Assembly (NCBI GenBank): GCA_038503035.1
Contig: JAVSML010025166.1
Location: 310,001 to 374,000, forward strand
Source: Crocodylus rhombifer
Taxonomy: Eukaryota; Chordata; Crocodylia; Crocodylidae
Direction of reading: 5' to 3'
Length of the DNA stretch: 64,000 bases
Shown here: piece after piece, positions 12,829 to 26,300 of the stretch
How positions within the stretch are numbered: the first letter of the stretch is position 1
How the letters are laid out: each line of letters opens with the position of its first letter
Notes under the pieces: model-generated
The model's database searches: none
What the model was told of the DNA's origin: nothing
What the model saw: only the letters and a program-made list of their open reading frames with translations
Translations under genes and position numbers: made by a program

Positions 12829-12834
12829 TTTATT
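12829..12834 (-). promoter_or_regulatory. candidate distal poly(A) signal of GHITM
   Basis: A canonical AATAAA hexamer read on the minus strand, about 1.39 kb past the GHITM stop. Confidence 0.4.
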
Positions 12835-13844
12835 GGGTCAGTTATCAACTACACAAGCATAGCATTTTTTAGATGAAAGAAAACAAAAGCTTTGGTTTGA
12901 TATGACCCATGCCAGAACTGGTCACTAAACTTTAGTACAGAACAGTAAGATTTTTTTTTCCTTTTTTAAATAAAGATTTTTCAACAACACCTGGCACACA
13001 GTAATTTCAGAATATTTTCTGTTAACCCCATCTTGCAGTTGTTTGATTTATGAAGATACCAGATAAAGACAAATGCATCCTTGCCAAAGTTCACAATGAA
13101 TCTTAGCATTCTTTGAGATCCCAAACTGTTACTAAAGTGGTAGTTTCTCTGGCAAGTCAGTACGACCCAAAACAGAATGAACTTTAAATGTCACCTGCAT
13201 GGCATGTGCTTAGGAAAGGGAAAACTCTCAGGGATTTAAAGAAACTGAATGCAGGTCTCAATTCTTTTGTTTTAGCAGCATTCAAACTTGCTAAACATTC
13301 ATCTGACCAGCTGATCATTCTAGATACAGACCTTGGGAGTTCACCACTGCAAGTAAGAGTTTAAACCATAGTATTTGCAGCAGGAATCGTGAACAAAAAA
13401 CATCTACTAACTCAAATTGTGGATTCTGGGACTAATACTTCTATGGCTTGAAATTTCAGTGGTTAAACTGCTCAGTGCAAAAAAATCAAGTTACTGGGCA
13501 TCCTCATCTTTCAAGGCTGCTTCAGAAAGGGGCTGAAGTTCTATCTATCCATAGGACAGACATTCTACTTAGTGCAAAGCACAAGCATCTTCATACTGCC
13601 TACCTCAATTCTGGTAGGTTGACAATGCTTCATCCAGTTCTTGAAGCCAGCACAGAGAAATACAAAGTTTTCTGCTAAGATGTTATAAAGGTCTGCCTAT
13701 GATTGAGAAATTAAAACTAGTTCGTCGATATACAAATCACCCAACTGTTACCAGACAGTACTAGCTTTCAAACACCATCCAGTTGTTTTTTTGTTACAAG
13801 GTTCCTTATTCCAGTACCATCTCCTGAGCCAGCTTCCTGTATGC

Positions 13845-13850
13845 TTTATT
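13845..13850 (-). promoter_or_regulatory. candidate proximal poly(A) signal of GHITM
   Basis: A canonical AATAAA hexamer read on the minus strand, about 380 bases past the GHITM stop. It could give a short alternative 3' UTR. Confidence 0.35.
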
Positions 13851-14225
13851 CTTGTTTTTTTGAGAGCTTACCTTGTACAAAAAAAGGAGTTACTGAACTA
13901 TATGCTTGAAAAAAAATTTCAGATGGACAGGCTTCATACTGGTTGCATATATTTACAACATAATTTTGAGAATATGTACACATTTGAAAGTACTAGTTCA
14001 AATTCTTTTTTTTTAAAGCCACAAGTTAGGAAATGTGTTCTTGAGGGGAAGAAAAATATTATTAATTCCGAATCACACTGTACTGTAACACAAAGAATGA
14101 TGCTGAAATACTTCAAGCAGATTTGTAAGAGCTTAGCATGTAATACCACATTTTATTGGATAGAAGACCTAAGCAGACAGAGAAGTGTTTGGTGAGTGAT
14201 CAGATAGATGCAAAGAAAAAAAAAG

Positions 14226-14313
14226 TCACTTTCTCTTTGCATTCCCACCGGTACCAAGCATAGTGGCCACCCGGATAAAGATGTTCAGCGTATCCATGTA
14301 GATGCCTAGACAC
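14226..14313 (-). CDS. GHITM: GHITM exon 9, coding part with stop codon
   Basis: The acceptor is ...TTCTGTTCCTTAG. It encodes [20 protein letters not shown] and TGGNAKRK, with TGA at 14226-14228. Asp325 lies in IYMDTLNIF. The Lys/Arg-rich tail differs slightly from the usual GGNRKK but keeps its charge. Confidence 0.97.
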
Positions 14314-17300
14314 CTAAGGAACAGAAAACCAGTCAGTTAAGTGACACCAATATAAAAGGGCAACAATAAGTGACAAACAAGTTTAAAAAGATCAAATTGA
14401 TAAAGGCTCACAAAAGATCTAAAATTATGTAAGTGGAAAAAAAAAAATCAGCTGGTTTAAAGTGACACTGCTACATTTGAATTCCAAACACTAAAACTAA
14501 TGCAAGTGTTACTAAAGGAAACTAGAGTTTGTGAGAGACTTCAGAGTTTTACTTCTAATAGCACAAACTTTTCTCAGGCTACATTCTGAGAGGTGATCAA
14601 TATTAATTACCCCCATATTACAGATGTGCACTGGAGAGGGAGGCAACAGACATGTCTATGTGTGCATTAATACTCTTTAGTTAATGTCATTAAATCTGGT
14701 ACCTCCAGGCATTTTTTACATGTGCTCCGGGAGTGGAGGTGGGGAGGGATGCCCGCACTTTAAATCAGAATGGCTCTGACAGCTGCTCTAATTAAAAGTG
14801 CCCAGAGCATCTCACATATCAGTATTCGCACATTTCAAAATGGTGGCGGGGTGCTTTATCTAAAACTCAAACAAGCTTTTAAGTCTCCCACCACCATTTT
14901 GAAGCGTGGTGATGCTGGTACACTTTATGTGGAGGCTGGTTGGAGTATGGCAAATTACCATGCTCCAACACACTGCAATTACAGCACATCAGAGCAGGCT
15001 CCTGGCTCATTTATAGGCACCCTCCACTGTGAGATACTAGGAAAATGCACATTAGCTGGCCTTAAGGCGCATTAAAGCGCATGTGTAGACATTACTTGAA
15101 AACCATTCTCTTTAGTTAAAGTGCACGTGTAGACACCCACTGGGAGGTTAACTGACTTACAAGATCCCTTTGCATGCCAGTGGCAAAATCAGAAACAGAA
15201 CTTATGCCTCCCAAAACCTTTGCCATTTGACTAGGTAGCCATCTTACAATTAGTTTATATCTAAAAGATGTGAATCACCAAGATTCTGCATGATGAACAG
15301 CAGCCAAGTTATTTGTTAACAAGCAGCTAAAGGTTGAGGAAAATGCAGACTGTCACAGGATCCTGCAGTAATAGTTTGTTTGGGGCAAGTTCTATTTTCA
15401 CTGAGCTACTCTTTACATTACTGGGACCAGGATTTATAGGTCAACATTCTACATTCTTCTGGGCAGGTCCCCATGTCCTCCTTCCAGTTACCCCTATTCC
15501 TTTTCTTGTATAAGCTAATAAGAGGAAGCTCTTTTTCATGCAGTGTGTCATTAAAAGTGTGGAACTCCATCCCACTAGATGTTGTGAAAGCTGACAGTTT
15601 AGAGAGATTCAAAAAGGGACTGGACAAATTCCAGAAGGAAGAGGGCACCAATAGCTACTGGGAATAGGAGTTAAGGATCCAGCCTCTGAATCAGAACTTC
15701 CCAGATGTTAAATGATGTAGGATGCAACTGAGAGGAGAATGGTAGAAAATAACCTTGGGTCATACCCAGATCATTCTCCCTTTCAGCATCCACTCTGCTA
15801 CTGTTACACAGGATACGGGGCAAGATGGACCTATGGTCTGACCCAGTAAGTGGCAATTATGTTCTTTTAGGATCAAACTTATTTGCCCACCACTATTCCC
15901 CCCAGGGAGAATATACTAGTACAAGTATACTTTAGTACTAGTTTTAAGTAGTATAGGTATACTTTTGTACTACTTAGAAATGTATGTTTCATCCTCCAAA
16001 ACAAAGTAGAGTAAAAACATACTTCTAAATACAGTTGAATTGGTATCAGAGACCTAGCTCTGAGTGAAGACAGAAGTAATCCGTACTATTTGTAGCTACA
16101 GTGTTCTTAGTTTTAGTGTAGTATAGTGACAGAGGCTAGAAATGCTAAAATAATTTATGGATTTCAATGTAATCGGTTTAACTTGTTCAGGTAACAAAAT
16201 TTACGCAGATTAAAGTCTTCTGGAGAGGAAACACAGTGGGGAAAAAATACTTACGCATTGATGGGGTCATATTTTACTACTCCATAAAATGGATGAGTTT
16301 CTGCACGTTTAATAACATGTTGCGTATCATACAGCAGGAACAGGCCAAAGAGTATCAATCCACCATAAACTGCTACAGAATATAGGCCAGCACCAAGTGC
16401 TGAAGTAGGAGGCAAAAACATCGATCCTAAAATAAAGTTTACAAAAACGATGTTAAAAAGATGCCTCTGTCTCTTTCTGCTTATTAGTTATGCCACCATC
16501 TTTGTTACCTGATCAGAGTGTTGCTCAAATATTATCTATAATAAAGTCATGCAGAACGGATCTTGGAAGAAGTTCCATGAGAGGTAAGGCTTTGTTAGGG
16601 AGATGCCTTTAAAACGGACCTTAGCTGGCTTCCTGTGAGCAGGGACCTGATGAAGAATGTCTTGCAGTCCAAAGCATGTCTAACTTGATCCCAGCTACAT
16701 AGGGTGATATCGTTTACTGGACCAACTAAGAAATCCTTTCCTCTCGCATAATTTCTGGACCATCACACCTACAATACCACTCATACACTACCAAGAAATT
16801 TCATCTCATTTATGAAGCATCTTGTATGGCTGTTATTTTCATGGATTTGGTACTACAAAATACAGTAGGGAGTGACATTGAAATTTACAATACATTAATC
16901 AGATTATTACACTTTAAAGTCATGAAATTCTAGAGCAAATAGCTGTATCATAATATGAAGGGGTAATGGGGCACACATGCAACCTTCACTTAAGCATGAA
17001 AGTCCCAAAATGAAGAGGGTCCAGATTTAACTTACACTTCAAGCAATCTGAATGTTTAGCCCTCCCCACCCCCCTGAGTTAAGAAAAAACAAACAAAAAC
17101 CCCAACAAAAACACACAACTCCTCAGGGAATTAAAAACAAGCTTTTTTTAAAACGTTGCTTAAGTAAAAGAAAAGCCTGCTATTTTTTTTTTAACTGAGG
17201 TAAAGGTTACTTAAAGTTAAGCAGGCTGATTCCACCCCCCAACCCTGACACCAAGTTCCATAACAAGCCTATTTCTCAAGGTTTCTACAGAGTGCTTTTA

Positions 17301-20300
17301 AAACAGTACAGAAGTGTTTGTGGACCAAAACATGATGACAGTCTGCAGACTGGAAAAACCTATGGGAGGAAGACAAATTCTCACTAGCTAACTTTGCTGG
17401 TACCTTTCTCCACTTAGCCTTCATAATTAGCTGGATTAGCTTTAGATACTTATCAGAAATTTAGATTTTTTTATTTACCAATTGAAGATGCAACAATGAA
17501 GCCCAAGCCCACTCCTAGTGGTCCTCCCATGTTCAGAAACTTCTCACTTGGTGCGCACATGGCCACCATTGAGAGACCTCCAACAATCCCTGCTGTGTAC
17601 CAGGCAGCTCTGATCAGTAGAGGGCCACCCAAGAAGGCCAAAGGAGCCACCACTGCACCCATGACACCTAAAAAAGACAAGCAAGAAAAGTTGATGTACA
17701 ATCATATTTAGTGTATTGAACAGTTGAAGACAAAGACCCTACCCATGGATAACGCACAGTCAAATGTCAATGGCCCAAATTCAGAGACTGGACTTGATGA
17801 CCCATGAGTATTCTGTACTCGTTTACATTCTGTTCAATCCTACTGGGTTCAGAAGGCTTATAAGAGGGAAGAGCTAGCATGTAATTTACTGAAAAAGAGT
17901 CATTCACCATGAAGTATGGTATTTAGAGGACGTGAGCTACATTAATTTACTTGAAGAAAAACATTCAGAAAAAGAATCCTCCTTTTTATGCTGGCTAGTG
18001 ACAATAACAAGGACTTATCCAAAACTTAACCACTGCTAAGTGTTGAACAGGCAAAAGAAATGCTTTGTGCAGTATAGGACACTTAGCTTATCCCATAGGT
18101 ACTTGAAACTGTGGTTGTAGTATGAAGAGGGAAGGATAGACTGCATAGCTATGCCAATATTAGAAAACCAGTCACGTGCTTTAGGGTGCAAGCACTGTAA
18201 CAAGCGCAGGAATTAATTCCTCTCTCAAACAGAATTATGTTCAATATAGCATTAAAGTAAATATGGTATTTAAGACAAGGTTCCCTCCCCTCACATGCCC
18301 CCAGGAAGTGGTGGGGGAGGGGGAGCCAGCACAAGCAGGGGGCAAAACTCCATGCCTCCCAACTGCCTGTCCTTCTGAGGGATGAATTAAAAGACAACTG
18401 TGCAATCAGATTCTATATGTGGAACAGAGCAATAATAAATTTATAAAGTTTTCCATACATACAATCTAATTATTAGAGGGTCATCTTAAAATTTGAATAA
18501 GCAAGTATGGTATTAAGTTTGTAGAGAAGCCAAATATTAGCCTCCTTACATTCGTCAAACCTTAAGATCTCAATAAGTTTTAGGACAGATGCCATCCAAG
18601 CCAGGAACGCACCCCCCCCCCCATTCAAAATCACATTTATATATTTATAGTACAGGTTAAGTGGCATATATGGAAATCATAGCACTGGAAAGCTGCTGCT
18701 GACTTTGTAAATAAGAGGCAGAAGCTAATATATTTTTAGTGTGTTGGAAATATAGTACTGGTCTCAAATCTCAACTTGACTCCTATAAAGCAGCTGCCTA
18801 TCAACTACCCCTTATTTGAAACCCATTGTTTTGGGTATAGTTTTTGGCTCCTCTCTCCTTACAGTGAAGGGAATGTGGGGATATTTAAATTTGTATGAAT
18901 TATGACAAAAAAGCCACAATACACACAAGAAAGAGAGGTACACAAGTTGTTCATTCAGATACAGAGAGGAATTAAAATTCTTTTACTGAGATGCTTATTT
19001 CCCCAAGAACAACTTCAGATTGTCAGATCATAACTCACTTAAGGGAATATTGCAGAAATAAAAAGATTCGCTTACTGTACAATATTTATTCAGCTTCTAA
19101 GAGTGTAACCATACAGCAGCTAACTAGCAACTCCTATCAAGATGAGAGTCATGGTGTTGTTTTAACACCTTCTCACTTATCTATAAAGTCGATGGCTCAC
19201 TAGAAATATGGTGACAACAGGGAACAGACTGAAAGCGACTGGCTTATATCCAAGTAATCTGAATGACACTAAAGTATTATCACAGATCAAAACTGCACAC
19301 ATTTACAGAAATAAAACCAATCCAAGTAACACCCCACTCACCCACTTTAGAACTCTAGAAGTAGTCTATTGCACAAGCACTCATACAACCTGATTATACA
19401 AAATTTTTGATGAGGCAATTACTACTAGAACAGTACTTATAATGCCATGTTACCATAAGGCAATCATTCAGCTGGTAAACTGAAAAAGACACCAAGAAGC
19501 AAGTAGTTCCATGTATTAATATTATAGGTTTAATGTCAATGTATCTTCATTAAACAACAGAAAAGTTACAGTTCTTTAGAAGATTACACGTGACAAACAT
19601 TTCTACCTACAAATTCATTTAATGTAACCAAGATCAGATTAAAAATTTTAGTTAAATTTCTACATTTGATGGTACTTTTTCTACTGTCAATTTCAGTTGT
19701 GTAGAAAGGGAGCAGCCTCTCAGGCTCTTCAGAGCAACAGCAAATCCAACAAAAAGGGACAGGTGGAAACTCACCTGCTATTTACCAAGACATTTTGAAC
19801 TAACCCAAAGAAAAAGCAACAAGGGAACAGAATACTCCAAAGTCATTTATTTTCAGTAATATGGAGAGATGCCTCCTTCACAGCACTACAATTGTGCAAT
19901 CTAATCAGACAAGCACCTCAGGTAACTCACTGGAATTGTTTCATCTGCCTACTCCTATTCTGCAGGAAGTGAAGCAAATTTATTTGCTACCAAGTAAATG
20001 GTAAGTTATTGCCATTTAGTTTCATTTACCACAGGGTAGAACAGACAGTTGAATCTGTCAGAGGAAAAAAATTTGCTATACTGCAGTAAGCATGCTCCTT
20101 TTCAAATCAGTTTAACTGATTCATCTGTCTATACCTTCAGCTTTGGACTAGGATTTTAAAGGGCAGTTTCTGATTATTTAAATTTTCAAGAAGTGTTTGA
20201 AAGCCAGTTGTAACTAATTATGAAAACAATCAATATGCTACTTGTTTATCACTGACTTCCATGTTTTGAGTTAGAAAATTGAAGAGATTCATTGAAAGCT

Positions 20301-23300
20301 GATGAGATTCACTGGTCGCATACAGGACAAGCCACTCCAACTAGGACTTTACACTTCTTCCAGCACTCAGTCTGGATTAGTTTTCAAATGCTCAAGTATC
20401 CTTCTAAATCTCCGCAGGAAGGTTAAGCTGTTCTTTTATTCTGGGCTGTCAACATCTCACCTAATACAAATGCTTAGCTGTACCTAACCGACTAGCTCAG
20501 AGGACATGTTATAGAATGTATAAAAAGGGGGAAAAGAGGAATTTACTACATTTGGAAAGCTTTTAGATTGAAAGAAGGGCCTTGGATACTCTGTGCCCGA
20601 CTAGCGAATGAAAGGTTACAACTCACTCTCTTTAAGACTTTACAAACATTTTTCCCCGTTTTCTATTCCATTTAGAAACTGTTGATAAGAAAAGGAATTC
20701 CAGGAGCCCCTCCATAGAGGTGGACCTGCTGTTGGTCTGTTTTTTATTTAAACATAGCAGATTGTTGAATACTAGACAATGTATTTGATACACGGGTCAG
20801 GAGGCACCTTTAGAACTAAGCCATAAAACAGTAAGGATATTTTGTGACAGTATTCTTCAAACATCTACACAGAAATTACTTCAGAAAAGAAGGATTAGAA
20901 GTTCAATTCTCTTTCAAAAACTACTTAATTCATTATTATTCTGAAAGGCAATCTGATTTTGCTAAGAACACCCCTCCCCACTTACTTACATCCCACATGC
21001 TTACTTTTTATTTAAGCCATTTGATGTTGAGTTGTTTTGATATTCATACTGAAAGAAAAGACCACATACCTGAATGCAACATCCAGGCCAGGTGTTTGGG
21101 ACCAGGACTACTGTCATAGGGTATTGACCTAACCAGCACTCCAGCACCAATCATAGCAGCAAATGTTGCACCTATTGCCTGTAACAAAGCAGTACAAGCT
21201 AGAAAATTCACAAATATTATTCAACTTCCCTCTAGAACTCGATGGCTTGACTTATCAGTGTACAAACACATAGCCCAGAACCATGCAGTTCTTTCAAGGA
21301 GCCTACAGAAGGCTGCATAGTTGTATAAAGCCACAGCTGGAGATCTTAGAGAAAGTCTGCATTACTGGCTCAAATGCAGCAGCATGCTAAAAATCGGTGT
21401 GGTGTCTATGACAGTGGTTCTCAACCTTTTTTGTACCAGGACCCATTTGTAAACATCAGTGGCCAGTCCCAACCTAGTGTCCCTCATGCCAAGGCCTGAA
21501 CCCCAGTTTGCGGGGACCCCGAAGCAGCCCCCTGCAGGCTGGGCATCTGATAGCCTGTAAAATAAAAGCTACAGTTTCCCATGATTTTCTCCTTTAAAAG
21601 GAGAATCCATTTTTAAAGTTTGTTGATCCATTCTTAAAAGCTTGTTCGTGACCGTTTCACATATTCCTGTGACCCACTTTTGGGTCATAACCCACAGGTT
21701 GAGAAACACTGGTCTATGACACCTTATAGTAAACATAAGTCAAAACAGCCAGTTTCAATTATGTCCCTTTCCACTTGGAAACTTGGTAAGTTTGGTCAAT
21801 TCTGAAGTTATGCTGGTCAATTTCAGCCTCGATATTTAGTGATGGATAGCAGCAACTCCAGCTCAAATTATGCCAGTTCCTTGTGTGTCCAAACTTCTTG
21901 GGCTACCTTGGGAGTTGTGGATGCAGTCTTGCACAATAAGCCACCTTCAACTCTGGACTCCTCAGCAGCTTGCTAGGCAGGCTACAGGCAAGTTAGTAGG
22001 AAAACTGGACAGGTCTCCTGAAGGCAGGGTTTCAATATTTGGGTTTTTTTATTGTTGTGTTTTTTTGTTTTGTTTTGTTTTTTAAACAAAGTTTCTCTAT
22101 CAACAAGTATTTAAATCAAAAATCAGAATTTTCTAGCCAGCTCCAGTCTTCAGTTAAACTGACATGAAAAGCAGTGACTGGTCATTCTGTATTTCACCAA
22201 ACTTAGGGTGCTTCTGAATAGGAAGCTCCTGCTCTGTTACACTGGGGCAGAGGGCAGAGTGAGCCTTCACTGATACATAAAAGTTTGTAGTCGCTAGCTA
22301 TTTAAAGACCTCATACTGCTAGTACCAGCTGTCAGAATCAGGGCAGCTTTTAGCTCACTGAATACATCTCATATGAGAATGTACTGTTCTCAATATTGGA
22401 AGTCCTGTTGAAGAGTCCAAATCAGCTTACCAGCCAAGATCCCTTTGTCATGAGCCTCATGAGTGCAGGAGATCTGCTGACTGCTACAGCAGATAGTGCC
22501 GTCAAGCCAATGCTTCCTGCAAAGTACATGTAGGTAGAGTGGATTCTGTCTTTCACATACTGAGGCCAAATACTTAAAAAAAAAAAGAGAAAAAGATTTG
22601 ATGAATAGTTATCTTACTATCTATTCATATAGCTCTTGCTAGTCATTTTTCATTTTAGTACCACTGAGTTGTAACTATTCAGAACATGTAACAGTGACTC
22701 AACCAGAAACCTGGGGCATTGAGACCCTTAAGTGCGCCACAAGGAGGGAGGAAATAAGCCAGGTGGGAGTAGACAAACTGCCCTCCACACCCATCCCTGG
22801 CTAGGCCCCTCTGCAAGAAGGCAAACACTATAATTAATTTAGTTTTTGAAATGGGGTGCTGTTTAATTCACAGTAGTTATGGAGGCGTGCCTCAAGCCTA
22901 AAAAGGCTCTTAGAACAGCAGCTCTCAGAGTGGCATGCACCATTCAGTTTAGACTTCTGCTGCAAGTTATACTAGCCTTTGAATACATTAGCTTTCCTTC
23001 CACCAAATTGTTTGCAAAGAATTGTGTCAGTTAAGTTTAGGATGATATTCTATTACAAACAGAAAAACACAAAAACAAAAAACCAACATTTTTCAAGTCT
23101 TCCTTCCAGTGCATAAGCTGCTTTTGAAGTATATTCAGTCACTACTTAAAGTTAAAACACAGTATAAAAAAGGAAGTATTTGTAGAATGTGCGCCAGCCA
23201 TAACCCACTTAGTAACAAGATGAAAAGTCACCAAGGTATCTTAGACCTTCTGTACTGCCATTCCTAAATACAGTTAAGGAAGGATCATACTACAAACAGA

Positions 23301-26300
23301 GCATTTCCTCCTTGACAGCTGAGGTGTGCTGTATGCATCCTAGCATTTTACTTTTTGATAAAAGGTGTTATTTCTGGCTGATGAAACAGCAGCAGTTCAG
23401 AGAAGTACAAACTAGTCCCCAGCGTGTTAACACGGATGATGATCGATGGCAATATTTACACAAGAGAAGACTAAAATGAGATGCTACTTTCTATATTCTT
23501 CTGTTTTTACTTCAGTTCCAATATTGGGTAGAATTCATAATTTCTCTAAATTTCAATAGACTTGATTTTAATGCAGGCAGGCTTTTTCATTAAACAGTTT
23601 GCTATACATCCACTGTAGATGTGGAACAGAATTTATTATGCCAAGGGCAGATGCTTCTTGTAAGTAATAAGTGCTCACAAGAGACATAGGCAGGCAATAG
23701 TTATGACCCTGATCACAATGTTCTAATTTTCTTACAGCTCTAGGTGAATTTCATAGCTTCTAGGGTCGGAAGGGAGCAGATCATCTAGTCTGACCCCCTG
23801 CCATGGCAGGAAAGAGTACTGGGGTCAAATGACCCCAAGAAGATGTTCATCTAACCTCCTCTTAAACACCCCTAGGGTAGGAGCCTGTACCACTTCTCTT
23901 GGAAGCTGGTTCCAGACCCTAGCCACCCTGACCGTGAAGTAGCGCCTCCCGATAGGTAACCTAAATCTATCCTCTGCCAGCTTGTGACGGTTATTCCTGG
24001 TCACTCCTGGCGGTGCTCGGGGAAACAGCGACTCCCCCAGTGCCTGCTCATTCCCCGACTAGTTTATAACAGGCCACAAGATCCCCCCTCAACCTTCTCT
24101 TTTGGAGGCTGAACAGGTTCAGGTCCCATAGCCTCTCCTCATAGGGCCTGCCCTGTTGTCCCCTGATCATACGAGTGGCCCTCCTCTGGACCCTCTCCAT
24201 GCTGTCGACATCCCTCTTGAAGTGTGGCGCCCAGAACTGGATGCAATACTCCAGCTGTGGCCTGACCAGTGCCGCAAAGAGGGGGAGGATCACCTCTTTG
24301 GACCTGCTTGAGATGCATCTGTGGATGCATGACAAGGTGCGGTTGGCCTTCCTAACTGCCTCTCCACACTGCCAGCCCATGTTCATCTTGGAGTCAATGA
24401 TGACCCCCAGATCCCTTTCCACCTCCGTGCTGACAAGAGGGGAGTTCCCCAACGTGTAAGTATGGTGCCAGTTGTTCCTCCCGAGGTGCATCACCTTGCA
24501 CTTGTCCGTGTTGAAACCCATCCTATTCTCATGCGCCCACCCTTGTAACCTGTCTAGGTCTGATTGTAGCCTGTTGCATCCTTCCAGTGTGCCCACGTCC
24601 CCCCACATCTTAGTGTCACCAGCAAATTTGAACAGGGTGCTTTTTACCCCCTCGTCCAAATCACTGATGAAGATGTTGAACGGCGTGGGCCCAAGGACTG
24701 AGCCCTGCGGAACCCCACTGCCCATGTCCTTCCAGGTTCAGAAGGACCCATCCACTACCACCCTCTGGGTGCGGCCCTCCAGCCAGTTGGCGACCCATTT
24801 GACTGTGTGGGTGTCTGCACCACAGCCCCCCAGTTCCTTAATGAGAACAGGGTGAGAGACAGTGTCAAAAGCCTTCCGGAAGTCCAGGAAGATTATATCC
24901 ACTGCTACCCCTGAGTCTAATGATGTGGTGATCTGATTGTAAAAGGCCACCAGGTTGGTCTGACAGGACCTGCCACTGATGAACCCGTGTTGGTTGCCCC
25001 AAGCATGCAGTCCCCTGCTGGCCCCTCCTGGATGTGTGCCAGCATAATTTTCTCGAACAGCTTGCCTAGGATCGAGGTAAGACTAACCGGCCTAGTTTCC
25101 CGGGTCCTCCTTCCTGCCTTTTTTGAAGATGGGGACCACATTGGCCCTCTTCCAGTCTTCCGGTACCTTTCCAGAGCACCACGAGTGCCCGTAGAATTGT
25201 GCCAGGGGACTTCCAATGACCTCGGCCAGTTCCTTTACAACTCTAGGGTGGAGATCATCCAGGCCGGCTAACTTGAATACGTCCAACCCCTCCAGAAGCT
25301 CCCTAACTAAATCCTCGCTAACCCGTGGCCCAGGTGTGCCTCCCCCGGGGCCCGAGGGGGGCCCAGCAGGGAGGTGGCTGTTCTGGTCCCTACTTAGGAA
25401 GACGGAGGCAAAGAAATCATTAAACATGTTAGCTTTGCCGTCCAGTGTGACGACCAAGTTTCCCATGGCGTCCTGCAAGGGCCCCACATTACGTAGGGGG
25501 TAAAAAGAAGGTCCCGGGTATTTAAAAAAGGACTTCTTATTGTCCTTAATCTGGGAAGCTAGCCCCAGTTCCATCTCTGCCTTGACCTTCCTAACTACCC
25601 TGCTACATCCCCGAGCAACTACAGAATAGTCCTCCCTGGTGGTGACCCCTTCCTTCCATTGGGTGTAAGCCTCCTTTTTAGCAAAGAGACATTCCCGGAT
25701 TCTTTTGGTGAGCCACAGAGGCTTGTGTGCTCTCCTGCTTCCTTTGATCCTCGTTGGGATTATCTTCCTTTGGGCTTGGAGGATCGTCTCCTTAAGGAGC
25801 GACCACTCTCCTTGGACACCTGGCTCCCCTCCCCCCCGGGACCTCAGCGCTTCTCCAACTATCCTCCTTAGCTCGTTGAAGTCTGCCCTCCTAAAATCTA
25901 GGGTCGCTGCCTTACTGCATGCCTTTGCCACCTTGCGCTGGATGGTGAATTCCAGCAGGCGATGATCGCTGTCGCCCAGGTGGTCGAGCACCCGCAGCCC
26001 CCTCACCAGGTCATCACCCGTGACCAGCACTAGGTCCAACAAGGCGTCTCCCCTGGTGGGGCTGTGCACCTCCTGGGTTAGATGGAGGTCCTGCACTCTG
26101 GCCAAGAACCTACTACGTGAGCGTTCAGACCTGGCTGACTGTTCTTCCCAGCAGATGTCCGCGAAGTTCAGGTCCCCCATGATTACATCCTTAGCCTTCA
26201 CTACCTCTGTGAGCTGACCCAAGAATTCCTGGTCAAGCTCTTCTCCCTGGTTGGGAGGTCTGTAGTAGACTCCCACCATTAAGTCCCTTTCCCCTTGACT

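Larger units (their letters stand above)
12829..14225 (-). other. GHITM: GHITM 3' UTR (probable)
   Basis: About 1.4 kb downstream of the stop has no recognisable transposon and is AT-rich. AATAAA on the minus strand occurs at 13845-13850 and 12829-12834. The distal signal gives a UTR of the length usual for this gene; the proximal one would give about 380 bases. Which is used cannot be told from sequence alone. Confidence 0.55.

Noticed and set aside
13791..14195. 134-codon plus-strand frame overlapping the GHITM 3' UTR
   Set aside because: AT-rich translation with no known family, antisense to a transcribed UTR. Chance is the simplest explanation.
24175..25271. Several plus-strand frames over the intron-4 CR1
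   Set aside because: They are shadows of CR1 ORF2 on the other strand.
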